Of a stretch of DNA of 64,000 nucleotides, positions 53,202 through 63,163 are shown in pieces. This DNA comes from Tremella fuciformis. Its lineage: Eukaryota > Basidiomycota > Tremellomycetes > Tremellales > Tremellaceae. The stretch spans positions 312,501 to 376,500 of the forward strand of contig CP136495.1 in assembly GCA_032768795.1 (NCBI GenBank). Direction: 5' to 3'. The position numbers and the translations under genes were made by a program. Position 1 is the stretch's first letter. Each line of letters starts with the position of its first letter. Under the pieces are notes generated by a model. That model had not been told where the DNA came from, searched no databases, and saw only the letters and a list, made by a program, of their open reading frames with translations.

Positions 53202-54470
53202 TTATTTGTTTCGCATGCTCTCCGGATACTTCTTGTTCTTGTCAGCCTTTCGATTGGGGAGATACCCTTCTTGCAACTTCGAAAAAGGGAACATGGAGTG
53301 GTAATGGAACTCTTTACCGGACCCCATACGATCGTATGTCTTAGGCCGAAGGTAGCGGCAAGCTTGCGGTTTGCTTGTACCGTACATGGAGCTGAAAGTC
53401 TTGCGGGCAAGTTCGGACACAGCCAGTCCCAGGCTGGTTTCAAATTTGTCTCTATACTGGCCATTGTTCTGGAGGCAGCGTCGCTTTGTTTTCGGATCTG
53501 TTTCGGTCCACTTCTTCTCACACAGCGTCCTGAACTCTGAAGCCCAGGTTCCCTCCGAGATGCCGAGCGATTCAAGTATCTCGGCGACCGTGTATGTCTC
53601 GTCTCCTTGCCCCGAACTGCCGTCGTCTCTACCTCGACAAAAGGCGAACTCAGGCCGGACTTCCACGAGTGAGTCTTGTGGAGGATACTCGGAATACTCC
53701 ACGCGGAGTGTGAATGCCAGAGTGGGAACGGAGTCGGATCGTGGCCCCTGCATGAGAAACAGATGAGGTGTCTGCGGCTCCTGTTGAGTTATGGTAGGCG
53801 CACCTTGCAAGTTAATCGCTTCGTACAGTCCGCTTGAACCTGCCAATGGGATTTGAGGTGTTGTCTCGGTTAAGTATAGTGGAGCCGTCTCACAAATGCA
53901 GAGCCTCGATGTGACATCCATCTCGACCCTTGTCAGCCCTTTGACCTCTACGAGTTTTTGGCCTTTCTTGAGAGTGCCGGTATGCTTGCGCAGAGACGAT
54001 TCCACATGACGTGCATAATCTGCGGTAACAAGATCTTGGAATTCAGCACGCGCGAAAGCCCTATCGAGGCTCGCAATCGGCGACACTGCCGTTTCCCTCA
54101 ATGCCTGGCTCAGCCTGGCCCATTGGTTTGCCGCAACCCTCCCGACGACGCCCCCATCGCCTGTTCTGCAACGATCCAGGAAGCTGGGAAGCCGCCCCAG
54201 CGTGGAGGCTGCCGGGTCAGGAGCGTCCTTGGTCGGAAAGACTGTCAGATGGAAGATTGAGACTCCCGGCTGAGTGTGACTTCCCGCGGTCCAGGTCCAG
54301 CCAGGGTTCTCGATGTAGACCCCAAGGGTCGTGGGCCCGTCGGAGAATGGTCCGCTCCACTTCCACAGCTTTTTGGGCGGAGGTGGGCCGGGAGGAGGAT
54401 CTGGCGAATGCTCGCAGCCTTTGTGGTAAGTGATATCGAAGTCGGTGGAATTTTGCTGTGAATGACTCAT
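53202..54470 (-). CDS. Family B member 3 (long form), function unknown
   Basis: 422 residues from the ATG at 54470; the frame is open further upstream, but that part looks non-coding. The N-terminus has GPFSDGPTTLGVYI, a diverged version of the GPRTHGPTTV block. The C-terminal 200 residues form a second domain shared only with member 4: VPTLAFTLRVEYSEYPP, EFAFCRGRDD, a helical region with W...L, RRCLQNNGQYRDKFE and YLRPKTYDRMGSGKEF, ending GYLPNRKADKN. No signal peptide or known motif was seen. Confidence 0.62.
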   Translation of the reverse strand: MSHSQQNSTDFDITYHKGCEHSPDPPPGPPPPKKLWKWSGPFSDGPTTLGVYIENPGWTWTAGSHTQPGVSIFHLTVFPTKDAPDPAASTLGRLPSFLDRCRTGDGGVVGRVAANQWARLSQALRETAVSPIASLDRAFARAEFQDLVTADYARHVESSLRKHTGTLKKGQKLVEVKGLTRVEMDVTSRLCICETAPLYLTETTPQIPLAGSSGLYEAINLQGAPTITQQEPQTPHLFLMQGPRSDSVPTLAFTLRVEYSEYPPQDSLVEVRPEFAFCRGRDDGSSGQGDETYTVAEILESLGISEGTWASEFRTLCEKKWTETDPKTKRRCLQNNGQYRDKFETSLGLAVSELARKTFSSMYGTSKPQACRYLRPKTYDRMGSGKEFHYHSMFPFSKLQEGYLPNRKADKNKKYPESMRNK

Positions 54471-54932
54471 TTCGGATCTGGGGACTCTGCAGCGAATGTT
54501 CAAAGTGGATGTAGGAACGAGCGGGCAGCTGAGCGCAAGGATGGCACGACGGGCATATAAGTGTTGCTGCGGGCGCGAGCCCTGCAAGTTCTTACTCGGA
54601 AGGCCCCGTCTATTTGCAAAATTGTCTGTGGGGAGAAAAGAAGCGTCTGCGATCGGGACTTCGTCCGCAAATAGTTTCACGCTGTGACGATTCTCCTGAA
54701 TGGACAAGTGCATTCTGGTGAGGTGGAGAAGAAGGCGGAGACGATACTTTACTGGACGTACATTTGTATGAGGCCGCAGTCCGGCGTCAAGGCGAGGCGG
54801 GCACTTGACAATATCCGCTGCGACAGGATAAAGACGAGGTATATAGAAATGTGAGAGGAGATGCGGAGTGGGAGTGCCACTGTGGGGCCAGGTAGATGGC
54901 CTCACTGATATACCTGTATGATGTGCATCCAC

Positions 54933-55822
54933 AGGCTGGCCGGTCAGTATTCTTTACAGGTTTGCACCTCGCGTAGGGGAACAGCGCCTCCCCGGCTGGT
55001 ACTCTCAAGCTTTGGGTCCGCTTAAACGCCACAGTGAGAGCGAATGCTAGCTCCTTGCGGGCGTCGACTTTGTCTGCTTTGCCTGCCCGAGAACCCTGAT
55101 TTGAGGTCCCGTCAACCAAGGACTTTGAGCTGAAATGCTGGTTGCAAAAGAATGGACTGCGGAGCTGGACCGACTAGTGCAGTCCGCTGCACGGGTCCTG
55201 ATTTGGTCGGGAGCCGTCGCTGTTGACGCCGAGAGCCATCTCCCAGACCTCTGAGGCTAGGCCAGCTTCTCAATCCCCTTGAGAGCTTCACGGACGAAAA
55301 GGCCCGATGTGCATGCCCGTCAGTACAAGCTCAGAGGTCTTGAGGTCCTGGACGTTGGATGCGCTGACTCTCTACCATTTCAAAAATCGGACAGACATGG
55401 GGCACGGGACACAGAGTAGCTTGACAGCGGAGAGCTGAAGGAGCAAGGACGAACGAAGGGGGACAAGGCACAATAGACCTTGAACTTGTATTCCAACCCG
55501 CCCCGGCAGGCCGGAATGCAATTGTTGCCTAGATCTATGCTACAGCCACTGCCGAAGACGAGAAGAGGGTCCGCGCTCGGTCCAGAAAAAGTTTTGGGTA
55601 GGGCTAACCTCTTCCTCCGCCTCCATTTATGACTACCCGCCATACAATGAGCAGTCGCCAAAGGTGTTTGCCAAATACCTGTAGCAAGAGGGAAGGCTTG
55701 TGAATATATGTGCATCAACTACAAGGAGGCCGTAAGCTCACTGGGAGCAACAGGAGGGAATCAATGTTGCAACATTGTGGGAAGGGATCGGGCTGGCATA
55801 CATAATTATAGGACAGGGTCTG
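54933..55822. other. Interval with an Ngaro terminus remnant
   Basis: No gene supported. Part of the interval resembles the B block of the Ngaro element (listed separately). Confidence 0.4.
55480..55575 (+). mobile_element. Ngaro B-repeat remnant
   Basis: GGCAGGCCGGAATGCAATTG (from 55506) matches the B block of the full element (GGCAGGCCGGAATGCAGTCA). Weaker similarity continues through GAAGACGAGAAGAGG. No A block was recognised nearby, so it is a partial solo end. Confidence 0.55.
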
Positions 55823-57193
55823 CTACCTACTACGCTTAAGTGCGTCAGGCGGCTGCCTGTTTGGATCGGTTGCAGCTTTTGGCAAGTACCCTTCCTTGTC
55901 AACAAAACTGAACCGAAAGGTCTTTTGCGATGGGAACTCTTTTCCAGGGCCTAAGCGATTATACGTGGAAGGCTTCAGGTACTGTACAGATGGTGAGGTG
56001 CTGTTGCCGGACACTGTGCTGAGGCGCTCGGAAATCCATTTTCCAAAGGCTTTACCTAGTCTGACTTCCAGTTCTGTGCGCGCCGGGCCGTTTCCTTGAA
56101 TGCACAGCTTTCGGGTCTCAGCATCGCTTGCCCACTCAACTTTGGAAATTGCTTGGAGCTCATCATTCCATTTGTCTCGGAGTCCATAAGTAGCCAAAAA
56201 CGCCGTGAATGTCTGTTCCGGACGCTCCTTAGTATTCAGTGAACAATCTTTTCCCCTGCAGAATGTGAAGTAGGCTTCTAGCGTCCCCGGCGGGTCTTCC
56301 GAGGACTTGGGATAATCGGGTCTCTTAAGAGTGAAAGCCAATGTCGCCTTGTGGTCGGATTTTGGTCCATGTAGATTGACCATCCCCGGGGAGAATGATC
56401 CTGGCGATAGCGCGTTTTTGAGTATGGATTCCTTTCCTCCTTCGGGGGACGGCGCGTTCCCGTCTTGCGGGGCGTCGCTGCTACCAATTCGAGACGCGAT
56501 CTGGGCCCTTGTAGTCAGTGACCTCCCTCGGGATGAAGTGCGTCCCCTTTGCCGCCGGGGAGAAGGTGGACTACGAAGCGGCAACTCGGATGGGGCGTTC
56601 GCAACTTGAGTCGGCACTGAAGGTGTCAAGATGGCATCTGTCAGAGGCAAGATTACTGGGCGATAAGGGCTGTTCAATTCCTCTGCTTTCAAAGGGTTCT
56701 CCTTATTCGCGTTGCAGAATTCTGTGTATTTTGCGTCTGTAAGGGGAACGACTTCCGAACTTCGAGTGATGTCCATCCAGACATCCCCTGGAAATTGAAA
56801 GGGGAGTTGGAAACTCATTTTCATGCTGAGTTGTGTGGTGTATGCCTCCATGGCCTTTGGTCCGGAAGCATCCTCTTTGTCAAGTTTGGTGAGCACCCAC
56901 TTCCAGCAAACCTCTTGAAAACTGATGTCCTGCGCGGCATCCTTCAAATCGCCAATATTCTGGTGAGTCTGATCGTTTGGGTCGCACGAGCTGAAAGAAA
57001 TTGTCCGAACCTCCGTCCAGGGAATGAGACTTTCGACGCGCTGCTCTATGGTTAGACCTGGCGAATCTTTGCTTGTGAGAAAAGGCTTAGCGTCTTCTGT
57101 GATCTTGCAGTTGACCCCAAAGGTCGAGCGGCCCTCGATGGGAGGTCCATCAACATGATTGATGCTCGGTCGATGGCCCTCGGTTGTCGCCAT
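55823..57193 (-). CDS. Family B member 4 (long form), function unknown
   Basis: 456 residues from the ATG at 57193 (the frame is open up to 57700). The N-terminal domain aligns with members 1 and 2: PIEGRSTFGVNCKI, PWTEVRTISFSSC, W-KWVLTKL and VVPLTDAKY. The central part is Ser/Pro/Arg-rich. The C-terminal domain aligns with member 3: KATLAFTLKRPDYP, YFTFCRGKDC, RKLCIQGNGPARTELE and YLKPSTYNRLGPGKEF, ending EGYLPKAATDPN. It therefore links the short and long subfamilies into one family. No targeting signal was seen. Confidence 0.65.
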   Translation of the reverse strand: MATTEGHRPSINHVDGPPIEGRSTFGVNCKITEDAKPFLTSKDSPGLTIEQRVESLIPWTEVRTISFSSCDPNDQTHQNIGDLKDAAQDISFQEVCWKWVLTKLDKEDASGPKAMEAYTTQLSMKMSFQLPFQFPGDVWMDITRSSEVVPLTDAKYTEFCNANKENPLKAEELNSPYRPVILPLTDAILTPSVPTQVANAPSELPLRSPPSPRRQRGRTSSRGRSLTTRAQIASRIGSSDAPQDGNAPSPEGGKESILKNALSPGSFSPGMVNLHGPKSDHKATLAFTLKRPDYPKSSEDPPGTLEAYFTFCRGKDCSLNTKERPEQTFTAFLATYGLRDKWNDELQAISKVEWASDAETRKLCIQGNGPARTELEVRLGKAFGKWISERLSTVSGNSTSPSVQYLKPSTYNRLGPGKEFPSQKTFRFSFVDKEGYLPKAATDPNRQPPDALKRSR

Positions 57194-57700
57194 TGGGGAT
57201 GATAACTTCGGGATCGAATGCTGGAGGCCGGGGATGGGGACGTTGGGGCCCTCTTGTCTCGCAGGGCGACCTTTTATAACTCTTGCTGAGGATGCGACGA
57301 GCGCAAGTTGGGTTCTTGACCTGCACTGGCTCAAAGGAGGCGGGATAGCCTTCGCCCCCACTCTAGCGGAGCTGACGGTCTGACGTGTTAAGCGAACCTC
57401 GCCCTTTCTGTGGCGAGCCTCTGGGAACGCGTACTCTGCATGTAGGTTCATGTAGAAGCGAGAACATTCGGCCTCGTTTCGATGATGAACGGAAGAGTGG
57501 GGAAGTGCTGTGCACTTTTGCACAGCGTTGAGTCTCGACCAGAGTGAATCTGTCATTTCAAGTGCTGGGGAGCTCGTGTTGCGGAGCTCGTGGCGAATGG
57601 TCAAATCAGAGCTGGGATCTGAGTTGGATGATGACGATGTGTATAACATCGTAAGCTTGGGACGCAAGCCTTGGCTCCGAAGGTCGTGGTGCATTTGCAA

Positions 57701-59123
57701 AACATTCTGTAGGCTGAAGAAGCATCAACGGTCGGGCTTTCGTGTGCGAGACGTTTCTCGTGACAGCATCTACCGGCATGGCGCCAGTCGACTGAGCGCA
57801 TGAGACCGAGCACAATAGGGCGAGGTGTTTCAATCCTGCCGCTTACACCTCTGCAGGCTTCTCTTTTCTGGCTTTATGGCGGCGGAGGCGGGGAGACTAA
57901 AACCTTGTCATGAGGCTAGCAGCTTGAGACTAGCATCTTGAGCCTAGAGAATCACGGGTATAGCATTATGTACGTGTCTAATACCACCTCCCATACACGT
58001 GCGCTGTACCCAAGAGGACAGAGGCCAAAAAGGTGTCGGAAGCCGTAGGGGGTGCCACCGGGCCTAACCAAGCTTCAGCATCGACTAGAGAAGCCCAATC
58101 GCCTCTCAGCTTGCTTCCACATCTTCCAAGTCTCCGGCAATGCATTCGTGACACCTTATCCAAGTGACCGAGCCGTTCAACTCAATTCCTGCAGTCATTC
58201 TCCAGTCAAAGATGCTCTACAGCTCACACGAAACTCTACAGTGAGAGGAGGGCCTGGGCCTGTCGGTGGATGCGCCCTTGATGTGATTAGACGGGGACAC
58301 TCCATTCAATAAGAGGCCGATGTATCTTCCGTCCCTTCTTCACCTTCGGTAGTCGGGGATATAGTAGTGCACTCGATGCGAGACCAATGCCTTGCACTGA
58401 AAGCAGCCAATTACGCATTTGGGACCTACGAAAGACGCCAGAGCCTCCAGAAATGCTGAAGGCATTCACCGCGAACGTTCCGAACTTCGAATCGCTGTTG
58501 ACACATGGAGCGAGCTATGGACGCCGTCAGCATCTGTTTTGCATGAAGGTCAGCGTGGCCATCGGCAGTCTTGAATCTCTTTCTCATGTCCTGACCGAGC
58601 CCAGGAAGTCAAGCGATATCGGTACAGCGTGTCCCGCGCACGGACGGAAGCGGGATCGTTCGTTTCTCGCGCTCTGAACCCATGCGACCCGCTCACTAGC
58701 ACCCCGGATTCTGACGGTATGGCGAGGTTCTGCATGCTCACTGACCGGGTCTTGAAGCGTTCAGGGTCCTTTTCACCGGCGACGATTTCTCGGGGATGAA
58801 AGCATGACCGTGCGGCAAAGAGCTGGACAGTACCAGTCAAACGGCATGGTATAGAGTACATCTCGTTTGACAATTTGAGAGGGGTTTAGCTGTGGTGTAG
58901 GCTGAACGACGTGAGACCTGTCAAGCCGTAGCATCCGCCGTGTGTAGAGCGAGACCGATGCATGATGTGTTTATGTATCTCAGATATGGGACAAAGACGT
59001 GATGGGTCACAGCCAAGATACGGATTGGATTGCACATTCAGGAGATTGGGGTCACAAGCCACTGTTACCAGTTTGCGTCGGAACCAGGCTTGTTATACTG
59101 TGGTACGGACGGCGAGGTTCTGC
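57701..59123. other. Interval without a supported gene
   Basis: Short frames on both strands, none convincing. It may contain upstream exons or UTR of the neighbouring genes. Confidence 0.35.
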
Positions 59124-59572
59124 CTAGACGTCACGGCCCAAGACTTCGACAAAGTCTGTCAGACGTTGGCTTGAGGGGTCTTGGGCTTCCCACGACTTCA
59201 AAGTCTCGTTGAGATACTTGGATGCCTCTATCTCCAGATTTCTGACCATAGCCACAAAGTCTTGCTGAACCGACTCGCTCCATGCTATGAGGCTAGCCTT
59301 TGCCAAAGACTCGAGTCTGGCATTGATACTCGTGCCGGGTGTTCTCGCGTGCCATACGAGGTGTTGGAGGGATCGTAGTGCGGACAGGCTGTTCTCGCCG
59401 ATCAAATGCTCAGGAACCTGCTCTAGAGTGAGGTTAGAGAGGTATTCGCCCTCGTCACCCCATGTGGGTCTTAGCCTGAGCCGGCTTTTGGATCCGCGCG
59501 TAGCGCTGTCATCGATGTCAAGGGGACGCAAATTCTGCAGGAGCGTCAATTCGCCGCAGAAGGCACGGTCTT
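59124..59572 (-). pseudogene. C-terminal part of a gene cut by the second Ngaro element
   Basis: The frame reads about 148 gene-like residues before its stop at 59124: LTLLQNLRPLDIDDSA, TWGDEGEYLSNLTLEQVPEH, LSALRSLQHLVWHARTPG, then a long helical end. Upstream on the minus strand it runs into the A1 repeat of the Ngaro element, which begins at about 59573. Any N-terminal part would lie beyond the element, outside the window. Not similar enough to families A-C to assign; function unknown. Confidence 0.45.
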
Positions 59573-59852
59573 GGGCGGTCACGTGACAAGAGCAGTGACT
59601 TGAAGGCTCCGAGCGAGGTTGAGGCCGTCTCTCAACCGTCACTTGTTGCAGCCTTCAACGCCAAGCGTCCACGCCTTGTCGCTGTCGCCGATCGCCTGGA
59701 GCACAACTGCCGGCCAGGGAGCTAGGAATTGGGGTTACGTGCGTGAGTGGGAGTGCGGCGGGCCTTGAAACAGCCGCTCGAATCGAGCGTTATTCGTTGG
59801 TCCTATACAACGCTGACGCGCACCCACGCCCACCAACCCACCCCCCCACCCC

Positions 59853-60986
59853 ATGCCTGCTGCGCGCAATCGCCCGGCCACCGGCCTCACGCCGGGTCAG
59901 AAAGCGGCGGCGACACGTTGCCGGAACGCGGAGGCTCGACGCCAGCAGCAACAGCGGGAACTCGAGGCGGCCCAAGCGCCAGTCCTGCCTGCCGCTGGCG
60001 GACAAGGCAGTCCCCCAGGGGACGCGGCGGCCTTGGTCTCGCACGATCAGCTCCAGCAAAGCCTCTCGCATGTCTCCGCGACCATGGCAGCCACCGACGA
60101 GCACGTCGAGTCCATCTCAGCCAAGGTCGACGAGCTGGGGTCCAAGCTCGACGCTCTGATCGCCCGACTAGGTAGCCAACACCCGAGCACCGCGGGACTT
60201 GTCGGCGGCGCCTCTGGGTCGACAGACGCCCCGGTTCCCCTGCGGGGCCAGCACGGTGAGTGCCCGCCTATCTCTCGCCGCTACGGGTACATCGACGAGA
60301 AGCTCCGGGGTGAAGCTATGGCCGGAACGATGGCACCGGAGAAGCTACCGCTCCTCCTGCCGGTTGGGTCTACCTTGGCGACAAGACGCGGGGAGGACGA
60401 CGATACGTTCGAGGTGAACGGCGTCACGGTCACCAAGAAGAAGGTGGCAGACCAGGCCGCTGTTCTGGCCAAGTTTGTCCGCGGCATCCCCAAGCCAGCC
60501 GCCTTTGCGGTTGCTTGGGGCATCTACACCGACCTGGTCCTCCACGGGATGGCCGCATTCGACGCGAGATCGGTAGCCGATGCCCACTCGGCGCTGCTCA
60601 GCCACGCCACATGGATCCTGGAGCATGCGGAGAACTTCACCTGGGAGTCCGTCATGTCCTACCACCTCACGGTGGCCAACGAGCGCAAGGACGGGTTCTC
60701 GTGCGGTATGTGGTACAAGAACTACGACGGAGACGCCTGGGGCACGATCGCGGTGCGCAAAGCTCAACCCGCCGCTCGCGGTCCCCAACCACCCAGCCGG
60801 ACAACTGCCTCCGCCCCGACCTCCTCCGCCGCCGCCTCGGCAGCCCCTCCTCGCGGCCGCGCATGCGTCAATTGGAACGCGGGCGTCTGCACAACCGACC
60901 CATGTCCGAGGGGCTACCGCCACGTCTGCAAGCGCTGCCAGGGTTCGCACGTCATCCGCGACTGCCCGCAAGGGAAGACGGCCTAG
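59853..60986 (+). CDS. Ngaro 2 ORF1 (gag-like, zinc knuckle)
   Basis: 377 residues, intact. Begins MPAARNRPATGLTPGQKAAA. Contains the coiled-coil-like DEHVESISAKVDELGSKLD, the block YGYIDEKLRGEAMAGTMAPE, and C-terminal zinc motifs (CVNWNAGVC, CPRGYRHVC, CKRCQGSHVIRDC). It serves as the reference that exposes the frameshift in the first copy. Confidence 0.85.
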   Translation: MPAARNRPATGLTPGQKAAATRCRNAEARRQQQQRELEAAQAPVLPAAGGQGSPPGDAAALVSHDQLQQSLSHVSATMAATDEHVESISAKVDELGSKLDALIARLGSQHPSTAGLVGGASGSTDAPVPLRGQHGECPPISRRYGYIDEKLRGEAMAGTMAPEKLPLLLPVGSTLATRRGEDDDTFEVNGVTVTKKKVADQAAVLAKFVRGIPKPAAFAVAWGIYTDLVLHGMAAFDARSVADAHSALLSHATWILEHAENFTWESVMSYHLTVANERKDGFSCGMWYKNYDGDAWGTIAVRKAQPAARGPQPPSRTTASAPTSSAAASAAPPRGRACVNWNAGVCTTDPCPRGYRHVCKRCQGSHVIRDCPQGKTA

Positions 60987-61043
60987 GGCCGCGCATCTGT
61001 ACAGGGCTGTGGCAGTTTCGGTTCAAAATCAGGTGAGCAGGGC

Positions 61044-63110
61044 TTGCCTCTGTCTCTACCTCTCGGCATCCTCGGATCAGCCGCACACTCCAGCAGGGCT
61101 GAGCCCTCCGCTGCACAGCGTGGCCCTCGATGGGTCCACCCGCTGCACCTCAGCTGGGACCGCCGCCGCTGCACCCCAGCCGGCGGGGATCCACCGCTGC
61201 GTTCCCAGCCGGGCTACACCCACCGCTGCTCTACCCCTCAGCCGAGCCGTGCTCGCCGCTGCCCTTACCAACCCACCTCAGCCTGGCTGGGCCAGACGCT
61301 GACCGGTGCAGACCTTATAATTCGGCTGTCTCAACTCGCCGCCGCCGCCGGCCTCACCCCACCCGCACAACCACCCCCTCCCCGACCTAATACCAATTGC
61401 GGATACGCCGTCTTTGACCCCAACGACCTCCCCGCTGCACCCTCGCCGCTACACGCCGACGCCTGGGCCGCGCTTTTGGACGGTTACCCGGACCCGGCCT
61501 TGGCAGACAACATCCTCGGCATGATACAACATGGAGCCAAGCTCGGCTACAACGGCCCGCTGCTTCATCGCGGCCGTCCGGCAACAAACGTCCCAAACCA
61601 CCCTCTGGATGAGGATGGCGCGACTCATGTGAGGCGCACCATTGCGGAGCGTGTTGCCCTGGGTAGGGCTCGGGTGGTTTCGTCAGCCGCCAATGCCGAC
61701 CTCGTCGTGTCGCCTATTGGGACGGTCCCCAAAGCCAACGGCAAGCGTCGCACAATCAACGACCTCTCGTGGCCTCGCCGCAGCAACACGTTGGCGTCGG
61801 TCAACGAGGGCATTGCCCGCGAGAGGATCACGCTTCGCTACGACTCCCTGGACCACCTCTTCGACCGGATCCGGGCGGCAAAGCAGCCTGTCGACATCTG
61901 GAAGGCCGATCTGACCGACGCCTTCTTCCACGTCTGTGTAGCTAGTCGGGACTCCCGACTCCTTGGCTACTGCTTCGACGGGACGACATACGCCGACTGT
62001 ACGCTCAACTTTGGTGGACGCTCGTCACCCTTCCTCTTCAACCTTGTTGCCGAGGCGCTCCACTGGATCCTGGCCTCGTTCGGCCTGGACGTCACCCACT
62101 ACCTCGATGACTCGTTTGGGGCCTGTCCTGCGGGCAAGGGCGAGGCGATCCTCACCTTCTTTCGGGCCGTGTGCGCTGCATTGGGCGTCGCGGTCTCGGA
62201 GGAGAAGTCGTCCACTGCCGAGGAGCTCGAGGTTCTGGGCATCATGGTCAACAGTCGGACAGGGAAGGCTTGGCTTAGCCACGCCAAACTCGACAAGCTT
62301 CGCTCCCAGCTCGACACCATCCTTGCCGCACCGCGAGCGCGCCCTGTCGACTTGCAGGCCCTCGCGGGGTACCTCAACTTCGTCTCCAGGGTCCTCCCGA
62401 CTGGGCGCGCATTCCTTCGCCGCATCTATGAAGCGGCGAACGCCTCCGAACGGGACGGGGCAAGCCGCTCCACCTCCGGCGCGCTCGGAGATGAGCTGCG
62501 ATGGTGGCGCGCGACTATGGACCGCTGGGACGGCGTGACGTTCATCCCGGTCAACCGCCCTCGCCTCGAACTCTGGTCAGATGCGGCGACAACCCGTGGC
62601 ATGGGCGCACACCTTGGGCCTAGGGAGCGGTGCTCGGCGGCCATGTCGGTGGAAGTGCCAAGCCAGCACCAGGGGAAGGACATCCTCTTCCTCGAGACCT
62701 TGGCCCTCCTAGAGGCGCTTCGCCGCTGGAGCAAGGAGCTGCGCGGAGCCGAGGTCATGTGTAGGATCGACAACGCGGCCCTCGTGGCCTCCCTTCGGTC
62801 GGGACGTTGCCAGCAACGGGCCACGATGAGCCTCATCCGCGAAATCATGACCCTCGCCCTGGAGCTTCACTTCACCATCGTCCCGGACTGGGTCCCGAGT
62901 GCAGAGAACGATGTAGCTGACGCTCTATCCCGATTTGACTGGCCTTATCTCTCCCGGCAACGCCCGCACGTCGTGACCCTTCTTCCCCGCCCCGACATCC
63001 CGCCAATTCCCGCCTCCCCCAACCCGCCTCCGCTCACCGCCCCACCACTCCCTCCCCATACCTTGCCCTACGACTCGGTATCTTTTCCCTCGCAGCTCGG
63101 GGACGCCTAG
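61044..63110 (+). CDS. Ngaro 2 reverse transcriptase-RNase H
   Basis: 688 residues, intact. Polymerase motifs GTVPKANGKRRTINDLSWPR, IWKADLTDAFFHV and HYLDDSF are present, as are RNase H motifs ELWSDAATTRGMGAHLG, FLETLALLEAL, CRIDNAALVASL and SAENDVADALSRFDW. As in the first copy, the first 100 or so residues are low in complexity and the start is uncertain. Confidence 0.88.
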   Translation: MPLSLPLGILGSAAHSSRAEPSAAQRGPRWVHPLHLSWDRRRCTPAGGDPPLRSQPGYTHRCSTPQPSRARRCPYQPTSAWLGQTLTGADLIIRLSQLAAAAGLTPPAQPPPPRPNTNCGYAVFDPNDLPAAPSPLHADAWAALLDGYPDPALADNILGMIQHGAKLGYNGPLLHRGRPATNVPNHPLDEDGATHVRRTIAERVALGRARVVSSAANADLVVSPIGTVPKANGKRRTINDLSWPRRSNTLASVNEGIARERITLRYDSLDHLFDRIRAAKQPVDIWKADLTDAFFHVCVASRDSRLLGYCFDGTTYADCTLNFGGRSSPFLFNLVAEALHWILASFGLDVTHYLDDSFGACPAGKGEAILTFFRAVCAALGVAVSEEKSSTAEELEVLGIMVNSRTGKAWLSHAKLDKLRSQLDTILAAPRARPVDLQALAGYLNFVSRVLPTGRAFLRRIYEAANASERDGASRSTSGALGDELRWWRATMDRWDGVTFIPVNRPRLELWSDAATTRGMGAHLGPRERCSAAMSVEVPSQHQGKDILFLETLALLEALRRWSKELRGAEVMCRIDNAALVASLRSGRCQQRATMSLIREIMTLALELHFTIVPDWVPSAENDVADALSRFDWPYLSRQRPHVVTLLPRPDIPPIPASPNPPPLTAPPLPPHTLPYDSVSFPSQLGDA

Positions 63111-63163
63111 CACCCCCCACGCTGGAGTGGCAGTCGGAAACCGGCGGGGACAGGCTGGCGAAC

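Noticed and set aside
49454..57193. Family B as secreted effectors
   Set aside because: None of the chosen starts is followed by a hydrophobic signal peptide; secretion cannot be supported from the sequence.
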